A stretch of DNA of 64,000 nucleotides from Phaeosaccion multiseriatum (lineage: Eukaryota; Ochrophyta, other classes), in contig OZ218952.1 in NCBI GenBank assembly GCA_965112735.1, forward strand, positions 5,084,001 through 5,148,000. Direction: 5' to 3'. Numbering within the stretch: position 1 is the first letter of the stretch; every line of letters begins with the position of its first letter. Shown one piece after another: positions 45,501 through 56,726 of the stretch. Below the pieces are notes generated by a model. It saw only the letters and a program-made list of their open reading frames with translations, ran no database searches and was not told where the DNA came from. Both the position numbers and the translations under genes were made by a program.

Positions 45501-46996
45501 ATGGTCGCGGAGAAGAGACTGAAGGACATGGCCGCGGAAGGCTCACGAGGAGCAATCGAAGCGGTAGGTGCTTTACCCTGGCCCCCTTCCAGGCTTGCTT
45601 GTCAAAGTGATACATGTGTGTGTGTATGTTTGTGTGTGTGTGTGTGTGTGTGTCTCTCCTTTACAGGTCACCATGCCCGACATGGAGACCATCAGCCCGG
45701 AGGAAGAGAATGTTCGTTTCTGGTTGGCTTTGGAGGCTTCGGCTGACCTCGTCTGGGTGTCTCACTCGAAAACCATCCCACCTCTCCTCCCTCCATCCTT
45801 TTTACTCCTCTCACGCCGCACCCCTGTCCAGGAGCAGGTTGGCGAGGCCAGTTCCAGCCCTCTTCTTGTGGGCCTCCGCCAAGGCCTCCATCGTGAGGCG
45901 CCTCAACCGTCGCCGCGGGGCGATTCGGTGGGCAGCGTCGTGCAGGAGGACGAAGGGGTAGAGGAAGAGAAATCCGAGGATACAGACCCCAGGGGGGCAG
46001 TACAAGAAGGAGAGGAAGAGGCACAGAGATCAGAAGGGAGAGGGCAAGGAGCAGGAGCATCAGAAGGAGGCGGGGAGGGGGAGCAGGAGTCACCGCCGGG
46101 GGGGGGGCGGGGCAGAGTCGCAAGCGAAAGAGGGGGCGACCTACAGAGGCAAACACGGCGGGGCTGCCGCCAGAGGGTGACGAGGCCGCCCTACAATGGG
46201 CCTTCCACGGTGGGCAGGGGGACGAAATTCTCTTTACGCTCTTCAACGCCGAGATTACGCGGAACACGCTACGGTGCCTGCTGTCCTTCACGTGGCTGAA
46301 CGACGAGGTGATCAATCTCTGCCTCGACCTTATGGCAGAGGACGACAAGACGAAGTGTGAGCTGGACAGCGAACGCCGCCCGACCCACTTCTTCAACTCC
46401 CACTTCCTCCACAAGCTCACCGACAAGTTCCTCAGCATGGACCAGTACGTCTACGCGAACGTGAAGAGGTGGACACAAGGCGAAAAGGTGGTGGGGGGAA
46501 ACGTTTTCGAGTGTGGCAAGGTCATTGTGCCGGTCAACATTCACATGCATCACTGGTATTTGGTGGTCATTGACATGGAGAAGAAGGTAGTGCAGTGCTA
46601 CGACAGCAAGTGGGGCAAAGGCGACCTCGCACGCAACGCTATCATGCTTTGGCTGCAGGACGAGCACGTGGATAAGCTCAAGAGTAAGTGTCTGGGCAAG
46701 CTCACCGCTGTGTCTTCTGTCTCTCATTAACCACCCCCCCCCCCTTCTTCCTCCTGTCTGCAGCGCCCATGGACATGGTTGGATGGCAGTCCCTGCCGAC
46801 TTGCAGCGACACGACCCCCTGGCAGAAGAATGGATACGACTGCGGAGTCTTTACTGTGTCCTTTGCAAGGTGCATCTATGAGGGCAAGTCCCTCAAGGAG
46901 GAGGTGCGGGAGGAAGACATGGGGGAGAAGCGCAATGAGATCGCGCGGATGCTGCTGAAGGAGGCGGAGCGGAGGAAGGAGGCAGGAGAGACTTAA
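39510..46996 (+). CDS. KDZ transposase joined to Ulp1/C48 SUMO-type protease
   Basis: Exons traced in phase include 39510-39765, 39827-39944, 40022-40115, 40246-41209, 41771-42074, 42207-42446, 42560-42947, 43222-43498, 44969-45149, 45286-45355, 45447-45563 and 45668 onward. The N-terminal third is a Cys cluster (LCPACGTC, ICASCGSS, YQCPRCGH, CCPICGLDPW) like the CxC domains attached to KDZ transposases. The RNase H-type core shows KDZ signatures: IYDNVCKLHKY (catalytic Asp, rebuilt across a 1.47-kb intron), DRFHLPNHVAC, and QAAEQNNKE (catalytic Glu). From about 46,150 a Ulp1 fold follows: TWLNDEVINLCLDLM, HHWYLVVID (catalytic His), QCYDSKWG (Asp) and NGYDCGVFTVS (Cys), the last after an intron ending at 46,763. 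An unplaced intron or a frame change is needed between 46,000 and 46,200, so the protease could be a separate product. Role: excision and integration, with deSUMOylase-like activity of unknown purpose. Confidence 0.85.
43499..44968 (+). other. 1.47-kb intron of the transposase gene with internal repeats
   Basis: This intron splits the codon right after the Asn of the YDN catalytic motif. It contains imperfect direct repeats about 350 bp apart: GTCCACCATGGTGACC followed by GGGGGGTGATTCAGTGACTTA (44,207-44,244) and GTCCACCATGGTCACG followed by GGGGGGCTGATTCAGTGACTTA (44,556-44,594). A homopolymer-rich GGGGCGGGG tract lies at 44,620. No gene is seen inside. Subterminal or internal repeats are a known trait of Zisupton elements. 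Confidence 0.6.
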
Positions 46997-47003
46997 ATCT
47001 AAA

Positions 47004-48803
47004 TCATACATTAGTCATTACTGGTGGTACTGATACTGGTGGTGTTGCCTCCGCCTCTCCCCGCTTTCGCTTCTTGCTGCCCTTGTCGAGTGGGGCCTCC
47101 GCGACGTCTTTGTTGCCCTCTCTGATCAATGAATGCAGACTGCCTTCGACGGCTTCGGATCCGATCCTCTGGCGATCCCTGGTGGTGTTTGAGCCGTTGC
47201 TGTCGCCGCTGCTTCCAGCCGCCGCTGCGTACACGTGCCTCGTGTACGCAACCACCACAGAGTGCGCCAAGCTCTCGGGAATTCTCAAACACGCGTAGTG
47301 CTTTGCTTTGAGAAAGGCTCCAAATCCCTTCCAGTCCATAGCTTTGCCGTTGTAGGTCACACCTTGCCAATACTTCGGTTGCGGCGTCGCTCCGATGCAG
47401 TACCTGTGGCCGCTGTCGGCGATGCCTTTCGCGTTGAGCTGGTGAAGACCATCCCTGACCGCCCCCCCTGTCCCAGGGTCCGCCACGGCCTCCTGCCGTC
47501 CCCCTGCCCCCCTCTGCGCGGCTTCCTGCTTCTTCTGTTCGACTTTTCCCTGCAGAACATCTCCTGCATGGCGCTTCATCAAGACCGCACAGACCTTGCG
47601 CAGCTCTTTCACTGACACGTCCTCCTCCACAATCTTTTCAGGGGTCCTGGGTTCGGACGCTTGAACAGCTGTAGACGTTTGCACTTGCCTCGGAAGAATA
47701 TCGTTCACAGCTTCGCGGATGATGGAATTCACACGGGAGTCTCGCAGAGCCGTAGCCAGGACGCTGCCATTCGGGAAATTGTTAGTCACAATCTTTCGGA
47801 CCTCACTGTCTTCCGCCGCAACGATAACAATTTTCTCGCCGCAGGCCGCCAACATGGCCGCAGCGGCGTTCATTTTGCCTCTGTACTGCTTCTTTAACGC
47901 CTCCCTCTCCTGTGATGACACTGCATTGGCTTTCAGGAGCCCAAGGATTTTCTTCTGCGTCGTTCTGCGCAGGGGTGTTGGAAGAGACGTGTTGAAATCG
48001 TTACAGCAGGCGGACAGAATGAAGCTTTAAAGACGAGACAAGGCAGGCCCTTCTCACCTCTTAGTTTTTCCTCCTCTCGCGCCACTAGGGAGTGCTGACG
48101 TGGACTTCCCTGCCTCTCGGAGCACGGATCCGGAGGCAGTAGCAGAGGCAGCAGTGGCAGCAGCAGTGGCAGCAGCATGTTCCTGGGCTTTGCTAAGTTC
48201 GGCTTGACTCTCTCCGCTACCCCTTTCCAAAGCCCCCTCCGCAAGGCCCTCTGTTCCAATTGTAGTTGGTGGAGAAGGAATCCTTGATGCTGCTGCGGCG
48301 CCCCCTTCTCCTCCAAAAATCGCTGCTCCCGCTACTCCCTCAACCTCTGTTGTCGCTGGTGCTACCGCGGGTGGTGGTAATGATGACGGAGCGGCCGCCG
48401 CCCCCGGTTCGCCTCCTGGAGATGCTGTGAAATCTGTGAAATCAGACAGAGGTCCTCCCAATCCTCCCGCTCCTCCTGGTGTCGGACTTGCGGATGCCGG
48501 TGTCCTTCCCGCTCCTGTCCTCGCTGTTGTGTCTACCGGCGGTGACGGAGCCCCTCCGTTCCTTCCTCCTCCTCCTCCTCCTCCTCTCGCAGCGAGTTCT
48601 CCTTTCCCTCCCTTTCCCTTTCCCTTTCCCTTTCCCATGCTGTTTGGATTACGGGGTGCGACAGACGTTGGAGAAGGTTCCTTCCTTTGAGTGGGGGGAC
48701 CGGCGTTGCGAACATACCGTCCTAAACTTGCTTGCGTTCCGCTTCTCTCTGACCGCCGTAGCCCCGAGTCTGTCATCGTTCTGGACACCGAGTGAGCTCT
48801 CAA
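47004..48803 (-). CDS. Second KDZ-element protein, function unrecognised (568 residues)
   Basis: Two exons (48803-48058 and 47964-47004) join in phase 2, giving KTKRTTQKKILGLLKANAVS across the junction. The first half is disordered: basic N-terminus (RSERSGTQASLGRYVRNAG), a Gly-Lys repeat run, then Pro/Ala/Gly-rich sequence. The second half is more ordered: a Lys/Gln helical start, CGEKIVIVAAEDSEVRKIVT, RDSRVNSIIREAVNDILP, VKELRKVCAVLMKRHAGDVL and a globular-looking PQPKYWQGVTYNGKAMDWKG segment, ending in a KKRKRGE nuclear-localisation-like tail. It lies convergent with the transposase-Ulp1 gene (stops 8 bp apart) and its start is 35 bp from the right inverted repeat. It may be an accessory DNA-binding or regulatory protein of the transposon (inference). 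48,776 is an alternative start. Confidence 0.75.
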
Positions 48804-48837
48804 GGAGTACTATGTGGGTGGGGGGGGGATGGTGGAT

Positions 48838-48993
48838 GCTCGAATCCGCGTGTACGCCAGCCTGTCCCCTGCGCTCAGTCGTGGCTCCGACTTGAGACCA
48901 CCCCTCGTGCTCTCGACACGAATAAGCCTTAGCTAATGTCGCGACCACATGCTGCTCTCGACACGAAACCACACTCAAAACCCTTACCTAAAT
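48838..48993 (-). repeat. Right terminal inverted repeat of the KDZ element
   Basis: Reverse complement of the left inverted repeat, ending TACCTAAAT at 48,993 and followed by the duplicated target GAGAAGAA (48,994-49,001). It also carries both TCGTGTCGAGAGCA-type subterminal boxes. Confidence 0.92.
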
Positions 48994-49265
48994 GAGAAGA
49001 AAGTAACACAGGAGGAATGTCATGAGCCCATATGCCTGAAAAAAATGGTAGTAAGTCAGCAAAATTCGGCGGTTTGGCAAAAAACACAAAAATGATATGG
49101 AACCGCGAGAGAGGCATTCAGGGTGCCCATTCCGCTTTCAATGCAGACAGAGGGGGGCAGAGGAGGAGAGGGAAAAAGAGAGCGCAAGTGCGCGAGAGAG
49201 GAAACGCAATCCGGAGGGGATAGCTCACGTCCAAGCACAGAGCAGCACGTTTTTAGCTGTTAACA

Positions 49266-52170
49266 ATGCCAGATCTTTCATTACCCCCCCGCCTGCGAAC
49301 CGGCGTGGAGACAGAGAAGGAGGAGCCTTTGGAGCGCAGGCAAGGAGTGCTGCTGCGGGGTGGGAGAGAGGCTGTGCTGCGGATACTGCAGCATGGGGAC
49401 CCCAGCGGGGGGGAGGACGATAGTGGCGATTCCATTCACCAGGCGGCTCCGACCACAACAGCAGAGGATAAGGGAGACCTCGGTGAGTCCCGGTCACGCG
49501 AGAGATAGATAGAGAGAGAGAGAGAGAGAGAGTTCGCAGGGAGGCTTGAAGTACTCCGCAGCGTGTGAAGTGTGCGTGCGGTGGGGATAGAGAGAGGCTG
49601 GGCCTGTTGTCTGTGCCGGAACAAGGGTCGTCTCTTGTCAAACTGTTATAATGGCTTGTTGTCAGGGCTTCTTCAGTGAGAGCTTGTGCATGCTTACGAA
49701 AATTTTCTCTCTCTCTGTGGACGCAAGAAGCCCCGTGGCGAATCTCTCCCTTCTCTTTCCTCTGCTTTTGCCTGGCCTGGAGCAGCCACCCCTGAGCGAC
49801 AACGCTTAACTCTAGAGTGATAATGACTGTGCATGTTCGCTCCCTTTCCTCCTCCTCACTCCTCCACCCGGGACGAGCAGATGAGGAAGAGGTGCTGGTG
49901 GACTACTGGGGTCCTGTGGCCAGACTACCTGGGGATTCCTTCGACGCTGGCAACGACTCCGCGGATGAGCAAGTGCCAAGGACGACGGATACTTCTCCTT
50001 GTGAATGCGACGAGAGCTCCCTATCGGAGAGGGATAGGGAAGAGCTTGACAGGGCAGGAATGGGCCTCATGTGCGACAGGGAGTGCGCCGCAGACTCACC
50101 CACCATTAGCACCATGTACGAGTGTGTGCGAGCACGAGCAGGATCAAGAGAGGCGCTTTCTTTCTTTCTTTCTTTGCCTGCCTCTCCTCGGTGGGGAGTA
50201 CAGATGCCCCACCGCCCTTCCTTGGTGCAAGGAAGGAAGGAAGGAAGCAAGCAAGCAACCCTCAACCGTCCCCCCCCCCCCCCACGCTCTCCTCTTGCTC
50301 TGCCCTCTCTCAGCTGGTGCGGCAACTTCGGTCTGGATATCCTCTGTCGCGTCTGCTGGACATCTGAGGGGGCGGATCAGTACCTATCCAGGAACCCTTC
50401 CGTAACGTGCGAGCAGCTGAGCCTCTGCCCCGACGCCTCCTGTGGGCTGCCCCTGCCCCTGCCCCCGTCCCAGCCAGTGCCGCCGCCTGAGGAGGAGGAG
50501 GAGGAGGAGGAGGAGGAGGAGGAGGAGGAGGAGGAGGAGGAGGAGGAAGAGGCGGAGGAGGGGCCCAGAGGGGAGGACTCTGAGCCGGCCTGCGCGTGCG
50601 ACTTGGACTCGCTCACAGATGCCAACAGAAGCATCCTGAATGACAAGCTGCTGCAAGTCTACTGCGACGGAAATTGCATCGAGGGGGTGGAGCGAGAGGA
50701 TGCTGACACTCCCTCCTCCGGACTGTGAGTGGGGACTCAGATTGGCCTCCTGAGTCGAGGATGGGGCGGGGGTAGGGGTGGGGGGAGTGTCAGGACCTGG
50801 TACGGCGCTGCTGAGTGCTGTGAGGACGCCTCCGACAAGGACAAGAAGCAACCTCAAGGGAGGAGGATGCCGTACCCATAGTACCCCAGACCCTGCTGCT
50901 GGCGTTCCTACGATATCGACCCTCGCTCGCTCCTGCCCCCCCCCCTTACCCCCCCCCCCCCCTTCTCTCTGCTTGCCTCCTTGCCACCGTTATCCTTCCC
51001 CTCTATTTCCTTTTGCTCCTTCGTAAAGGTGGTGCAATATCTATGGCATGGGAGCCGCTTGCAGAGGTGAGAGGGGTGCGAGCACGTGTATACAAGTAGC
51101 CATTTATCAACTCATGTCAATGCGCGTCAATGCTCTGGCCCTGCCTCTTCGTACCTCGCCACTCCATGCCTGCCCGCGTCTCCATCCTGCGTGGAAGCCC
51201 TCACCGTGAGTTTGCCCTCTCCCCGCTGCCCCGCTGCTTGTGACCGCAACAACAACAGGCTGCTACGGTCCAGAGGGCGTGTCACGCTACCTCTCGTCAC
51301 ACCCCTCGGACCCCTTGTGCGAGGAGGTGGTGCTCTGCCCAGGTGTGCCCTGCGAAGGCTCAGACGAAGGCGACGGAGAGACTTCGGGGTTGTTCCTTAC
51401 TCCCTTCGAAACATACGCTCCAACCCAAGCCCCGGCGTTGACCCCAGCCCCCACCCCGGCACCGTTCCCGAGCCCAACGGCCCTCCCCACCCCCGCCCCC
51501 ACCTCAGCCCCCACTCTCTCCCCTGAATCGCCTGTGCCTGGGCCAGCACCTATGGCCTATGTGCCAACGCCTGCGCCTGTAACGGAGGATAGAGACATCC
51601 CAACGGGGCCCTTGCCGCCGCCGGAGGAAGGGCAACCCGAGGGGGACACGGGACAGACTTTCGAGACCGTCTCTCCTGTCGGTTACTTTCCCACATACGC
51701 ACCCACGCCGTCCCCTCTGGTGGAGGATGGGCTCCCTCCCGGACCGGTGCGGAAGGACGATAGCGACGATAGCGACGATTCCGGGGATTGTGAGACGGCG
51801 TCTGACTGCCTCACGCGCACCAACGCAGAGGCCAGGGAATGTGAGTGATGGTTCATTGACTTATTGAGGCTTATGGATGGGGACTGTGAGCGATGATCGG
51901 TAGAGGCATACACACGCACATAATATGCGGGTATGTGTATGTACGGTCAGGAGCAAGACGGCCCCGCTTCTCTTCTCTGATACCCTCTACCGCATTGTGG
52001 ACCTCTCCGCCTGTCCCTCCCTCCCTCCCGCCGTCTGCTGCCATGTGGTGCCATCCACAGACCTGGAGAGAGAGTTCAAGATGCTGTTCTGTGACCCCTC
52101 GTGCTCGGAACAGGAGACTTCCCGGGGGGGCGAGGCGTGCGGCGCCTTCGGGCTGCCCCGCAACTGCAGG

Positions 52171-52202
<32 letters not shown>

Positions 52203-52659
52203 TGAATGTGACCCCGTCGTTCTCCTTCCTCTCTCCTTCACTGTCTGCACGGAGGGTGCTTTACCCTGCCTTCCTTACCTGCCCCGTACGCCTCCATCCA
52301 GGCTGTGCTTCACCAGCAAGGCCGCGGAGCTCCTCCTCGTACAAGACAGCTCTGCCCAGTGCGGCGTGGACTTACTCATGTGCAAAGGGGAGGAGGCATG
52401 CACTGCCATCCAGCAACGCGTGCTGCTGGCGAGGAGCTTGGAGGCCGCTGACCCTGGCCGTATGCCCCAGGCTTTCGTGGGCGTGATCTTCGCTGCCGCG
52501 GTGATTTCAGCGGGTGCCGTCGTAATGCTCTTCAATAGGAAAAAGCGGCGACGCAAGAAGAACGAGGCCGCGGCCGCCGCCGCCGCAGCAGCAGCAGCAG
52601 CAGCAACTACAGCAGCTGGCCATACAGCTGCAGCTGGTGAGACAAAGGCTTCGGCGTAG
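49266..52659 (+). CDS. Cys-rich single-pass membrane protein with three tandem modules (649 residues)
   Basis: Seven exons keep frame: 49266-49482, 49881-50115, 50314-50724, 51029-51066, 51259-51840, 52061-52169, 52302-52659. Three modules align. Part A: CECDESSLSERDREELD...MCDREC; CACDLDSLTDANRSI...YCDGNC; CETASDCLTRTNAEARE...FCDPSC. Part B: WCGNFGLDILCRVC...CEQLSLCP; WCNIYGMGAACRGC...CEEVVLCP; ACGAFGLPRNCRLC...CGVDLLMC. The A/B boundary falls at an intron in the first two modules. Linkers are acidic (Glu run at 50.49 kb) or Thr-Pro-Ala-rich and likely O-glycosylated (51.42-51.6 kb). A hydrophobic helix (FVGVIFAAAVISAGAVVML, near residue 590) is followed by KKRRRKK, indicating a type I topology with a short cytoplasmic poly-Ala tail. 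No signal peptide is seen in exon 1, so an upstream exon may be missing. I do not recognise the module. Likely an adhesin or cell-surface protein (inference). Confidence 0.8.
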
Positions 52660-53917
52660 ATGAGGGTAGGAGGGAAGGGAGCTAGGCAGAGGTGTACGGG
52701 CAGACAAGACAGGCGTATGAGAGGCCCTCATCGCGAGAAGAGCGGTCGGAAGTCCACACCCATCCCCCCTTGCTATGCCGGCTCGGAGTCAACACCAGAC
52801 GTCGGCCGATTTCCTCGAGGAGAGCAGAGGCGCCTGGCTGTGCCTGGCTGCCGTGCTCCCAGTTTTGCTGTTGGGTCTTTTGGGTCGTATCACACTACTG
52901 TTTCCTATACGATATGGTTGGCTGTTAAAAGGTCACCCTGGAGGTTAGATACCTCTGGAGGTGAAACCGTCATCCTGTAACAGTAAAATGTAAAATGCAT
53001 ACTTATTACTACGTAGTCCGCACACTACGATTCGAGTCCAGCGACGATCGTACTCGGTGCTCAAGCTGTGCTCGTGTCCGACAGAGCCGTCACTAGAAGC
53101 GAGGATGTACATAATACATACATAAAGCCGCGTTGTTGGCTGCGTACATAATACATACTACAAGTACATAAAGCCGCGTTGTTGGCTGCTCTGCGGGTGC
53201 TGCCCTTCGAGAGAGACGAAAGAGGGAGGGAGAGAGATGCGAGCGAGGCCGGACTGCTCCTACCGCCTCGCTGCCTTATGTCAACAGCGGCTGTGGAGGG
53301 GGCAAGCTGACGTGAAACGTGGAGCCCAGCCCGTATGCCTGAGCAGTCTCTGTCCCCACCTCCTTGGGCCCTACTGAAGGTCAGGAGGCCCAAGAAATCC
53401 CACCAGGAGTGCTCCGAGCTCCCTTTAACGGCCGCTGCTGATGGCAGTGGTCATTCATCCGAGCAAATCAACGGCGGTGGCCTCAGTCAGTCAGTCGACT
53501 GGGCAGGCCTCGCTCGCCTCCACCATGCTCTGTTTCTCTCTCTCTCTCTCTCTCTGTTGCTACCGTGTTGGTATCTCTTTTCTCTAACCCCCCGCTTTTC
53601 CATGGCTCCCCACCGAGGCCTGAGAGACCCCGCCCCGCGTTGCTCCCATCGAGAGGGTCGGAAACCAAAGGCAAAACGCTCTTCTCGTTCTGCCTCCCCC
53701 ATGCCACACAGACTGGCAACAAACCGCCCCAACGGGACACCCGAGAGCGTCCAAAAGTGCTGCGCCTCCGAGCGCGTAGACCGCACCCCCCCGCTGTATA
53801 GCTGTCTATTATCTACCCATCTGTCTGCCTGTCTGCCCATCGATCTGCCTATGTGCCCATCTGTCTTCCTGTCTGCCCACCCACGACCCCTGCCCCCCCG
53901 GCGCCACCCTCAACCCC
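52660..53917. other. Convergent intergenic region
   Basis: It lies between the Cys-rich membrane protein stop and the SDR stop. A 40-bp-scale direct duplication occurs at 53,100-53,190 (GTACATAATACATAC then AAGCCGCGTTGTTGGCTGC, twice). A CTCTCT run lies at 53,536 and TCTGTCTGCCTGTCTGCCCA repeats at 53,820. There is no convincing coding sequence. Confidence 0.45.
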
Positions 53918-55913
53918 CTACGATACCCCCCCCCCCTTCTCCTCCTTGGCCGCTCGCTTGGCCATCATGCCGAAGAGCAACTTGGGGGCGAGTGTCCGTA
54001 ACGCCACCCCCACCCTCACCTTGAGCGGTGCGAGGATCATCTCATCCCTACCGCTGCTGCAGCCTGCCCAGACCTGGCGCGCAACTGTTTCAGGCTCCTC
54101 CCCCGCGGCGGTGGTAGCGTCCATCTGCCCGTGTCTTTTCACGGCAGGGACAGAGAGAAGGGAGAGGCGGAGGAGGGTCGGAGAGGAGGGAGGTGTGGGG
54201 GTAAATGTGTTAGACCTCCGTGCTTGCTGCGAAACGCCTGCGTGCAGTGCCGTCAAGCCTGCTCTCGGCCCCGGCCCTACTCGACGCTCTCTCCACACGC
54301 CCTCACCCTGCTCTGCCCGGCCAGCCCCGGCTCTACATACACGAAGTCACATAAGTCACAGAGAGTCACAAGCGTCACTTAAAACTTCAATACGTGACGT
54401 ACTTGGTCCCGTCTGCAGTGACGGCGTTGAGGCTGAGGCTTGTCTTGATGTAGCCCGGGAACACGCTCGTAACTCGGACGCCCCTGCTGGCCAGCTCAGC
54501 GCGGAGAGAGTCGAAGTAACCGCACAGGGCGTGCTTGGAGGCGGCGTAGGCCGTGCGGTTGGAGATGCCCAGCTTGCCCTGTGTGTGCGCGTTGGTGGGG
54601 AGGGGGGGGGATGAGAGAGGAGAGGAGGACGCACCCAAGTCTTCTGATCAACACCCCCCTCTCCGTCCGCTCTGTGCACAGAGAGAGACAGACACTGCCT
54701 TCCCTCTCTTCCTCCCTGTGCGCTGCTCTGCACCACTCTCTTAACCTCACCTGCACGCTGTTGGTGAGCACGATGAGCCCCTGCCCCCTCTCCACCATGC
54801 CCGGCAGCACCTCCCTGGCGAGCACCACGGGGCTGTAAAAGTTGACATTCATGACGTCCTGTAGCACCGAGGGAGGCGTGGCCAGCGCCGATGCCCTGGT
54901 GGACACCCCCGCGTTGTTGCACAGCACATCCACTCGCCCATATGCCTCCAGCGCCCGCGCAGCGCCTTTGCGCACGGGCCCCCCGTCGCTCACATCTCCA
55001 AGCTCGAAGGTCACCACTGTCACATTCTCGCTCGTAAGGTGTGGGTTGGTGGCCAGGCACTCCTTCTTCACCTCCTCGAGCCGCTCGGCCCGTCTGCCGC
55101 TGAGGATGAGCCCTGCGAGGGGTGCCTCTGCCGCTACCTTGGCTAGCTGCTCGCCCAGCCCGCCCGACGCGCCCGTCACCCACACCACCTTACCCTCCAA
55201 AAACTGTACGTGGGCTCTCCTGCTGCTCAGCATGCGGCCCGAAAGTGGAAGTTGCGTGGCAAAAGGGAACAGGGGAAGGAAGGGAGGGGGTGAGAAGCGA
55301 GCCCTGATTCAAGGGGATAGGATACACCACATCCCCTGTTAACCAAAGGGGAAGAGAGGGCTGAGTGAAGTCATGTACCGTGCATCATAGAGGCCTCGAA
55401 GGACAAGAGCCTCCGTCCCCACCCCCATCGCCATTCCCTGACCATCACCGCCATCCCTCCTGGCATCACCTCGCATGCTTGGTAGGAACGCTGCGGTACG
55501 AACCCTCACTACCACCGCCCCTGCGAGCACCAGGAAGGGAGACCGAGGGCGAGGAGAGGAGAAACGACTGCGCTTGGCTCACGAGGAGGAGCAGCAGAAG
55601 GAAGAGCAGTGGGCATCTCGCACATTCAACTCTCCCCTGCCGTGGCTTTTGCTGCTGCTTTTGCTGCTGCTTCTTCTCCATCTCGGCTGTACGCAGCTGC
55701 GGCTTCTCTTACTTCCTCCGGATCCCCGTGGAGGCTCCTTCTTTCAACAGCGATGAACACCGCGGGCCAGAGCCAGGCACACTCCCTCAATCAGAGCACT
55801 TGCCTTTTCGCGTGCTTCAGTGTCCCCACCAGGCGCAAGAGGAGTCCCCCGACCAGGGCTGCCGCGGCGGTCGCGACGACGGCTTCGTTCCCTTCCCCGC
55901 CAAGGCCCCACAT
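53918..55913 (-). CDS. Short-chain dehydrogenase/reductase, DHRS7/DHRS7B-like (319 residues)
   Basis: Four in-phase exons: 55913-55800, 55203-54751, 54578-54403, 54134-53918. The first exon is an N-terminal membrane anchor (AVVATAAAALVGGLLLRLVG). The Rossmann core shows VTGASGGLGEQLAK (TGxxxGxG cofactor motif), LSGRRAERLEEVK, VDVLCNNAGVS (NNAG), NSVQ with the catalytic Ser, then YAASKHAL (catalytic YxxxK) and VFPGYIKTSL. The C-terminal KHGQMDATTAAG and ALRTLAPKLLFGMMAKRA match the tail specific to DHRS7B-type enzymes, and the length agrees with the family (about 325). It probably reduces or oxidises a lipid or steroid-like substrate with NADP(H) at the ER or a related membrane; the substrate is not evident. 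Donor after exon 1 is GTGCTC, weaker than the rest. Confidence 0.9.
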
Positions 55914-56233
55914 TCTTCTCTTGTTCTCTACACGCTACGATAATATATTGATTCTCCGTTTTGCTGAGGTGGGCAATCCAATGGGCAGCGGAAGTCAATG
56001 GCCCTGACGCATGCAAGATGACCTCATGATTACTTTATGTGCATCGCGACCACCATCTCACCACACACACAGGGATCGTAGGGTTGGGAAAAGGGCTGCT
56101 TGCTCGGTTCCTTTATCCAGAGGCGGGGCTGCCACGCACTTGCTCCTGTTACTTTATCCAGGGGTGGGGCTGCTACGCTTGAGCAGGAGGAGCCCATAGA
56201 CAGCCAGCAGCAACAGCGCAAACAGGGAGAGCC

Positions 56234-56726
56234 ATGGGGGAAAGAGATGGAAAGCAAGCTCTGAAGTCGATCGCCATCAACCTCTGGAGCATTGTAAGTT
56301 CAAAGGTCTGCTGCTGTACCCTCGCATCCCGCTGGGGGCAGGCTGCAGGAGCAGGGACTTCAAGCCCCCCTCGCTTGGCGTCGATGGCTGATCTCTGCGC
56401 CGCAGCAGTCGAGGCGATGATGGGAGGCTACCGCGAGGAGACAGGCGTATGCTCCCTTTGCTCGACTTTGACCGTTTCCTCTCTCTAAGCCCCCCATTTC
56501 CCTCTGTTTCTCCCTGTTGCTGCCTGCTGCTCGGTGCTTTTCCTCCCTCTCTCCGGGAGCGCAGTACACCATACTCATTCCGATCCTCCTCATCCTCTAC
56601 ACACAGTACCTCTGGTGAGTGCGCGCGGTAAGGAGATCAGGGACCCTCTTTCTTGATAGGGGTGGGTCGTCAGTCCTTCCTCTTCGCTACAGGAATGGAC
56701 TCAGCCAGGTCGCTGAGTCGGCTTAG
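56234..56726 (+). CDS. Very small single-pass membrane protein in three exons (47 residues)
   Basis: Exons 56234-56293, 56565-56614 and 56693-56726 join in phase with consensus junctions (GTAAGT/GCAG, GTGAGT/ACAG). The product has a Lys-containing N-terminus (GERDGKQALKSIAINLW), one hydrophobic segment (YTILIPILLILYTQYLW) and a short tail (NGLSQVAESA, stop TAG). Its start lies 320 bp from the divergent SDR start. Small proteins of this shape serve as subunits of membrane complexes in ER or mitochondria; I do not recognise the family. An extra exon around 56,405-56,447 is possible. Confidence 0.55.

Larger units (their letters stand above)
39169..48993. mobile_element. KDZ (Zisupton-like) DNA transposon, 9.8 kb, apparently complete
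   Basis: The element is bounded by inverted repeats of about 157 bp and an 8-bp target duplication. It encodes a KDZ-type transposase joined to a Ulp1 protease on the plus strand and a second, convergent gene on the minus strand whose stop is 8 bp away. The frames of both genes are open apart from introns, and the inverted repeats differ at only a few positions, so the insertion is young and may be active (inference). KDZ (Kyakuja-Dileera-Zisupton) elements are known from fungi, fish and various protists, and Zisupton elements carry Ulp1-like protease domains. Confidence 0.9.
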
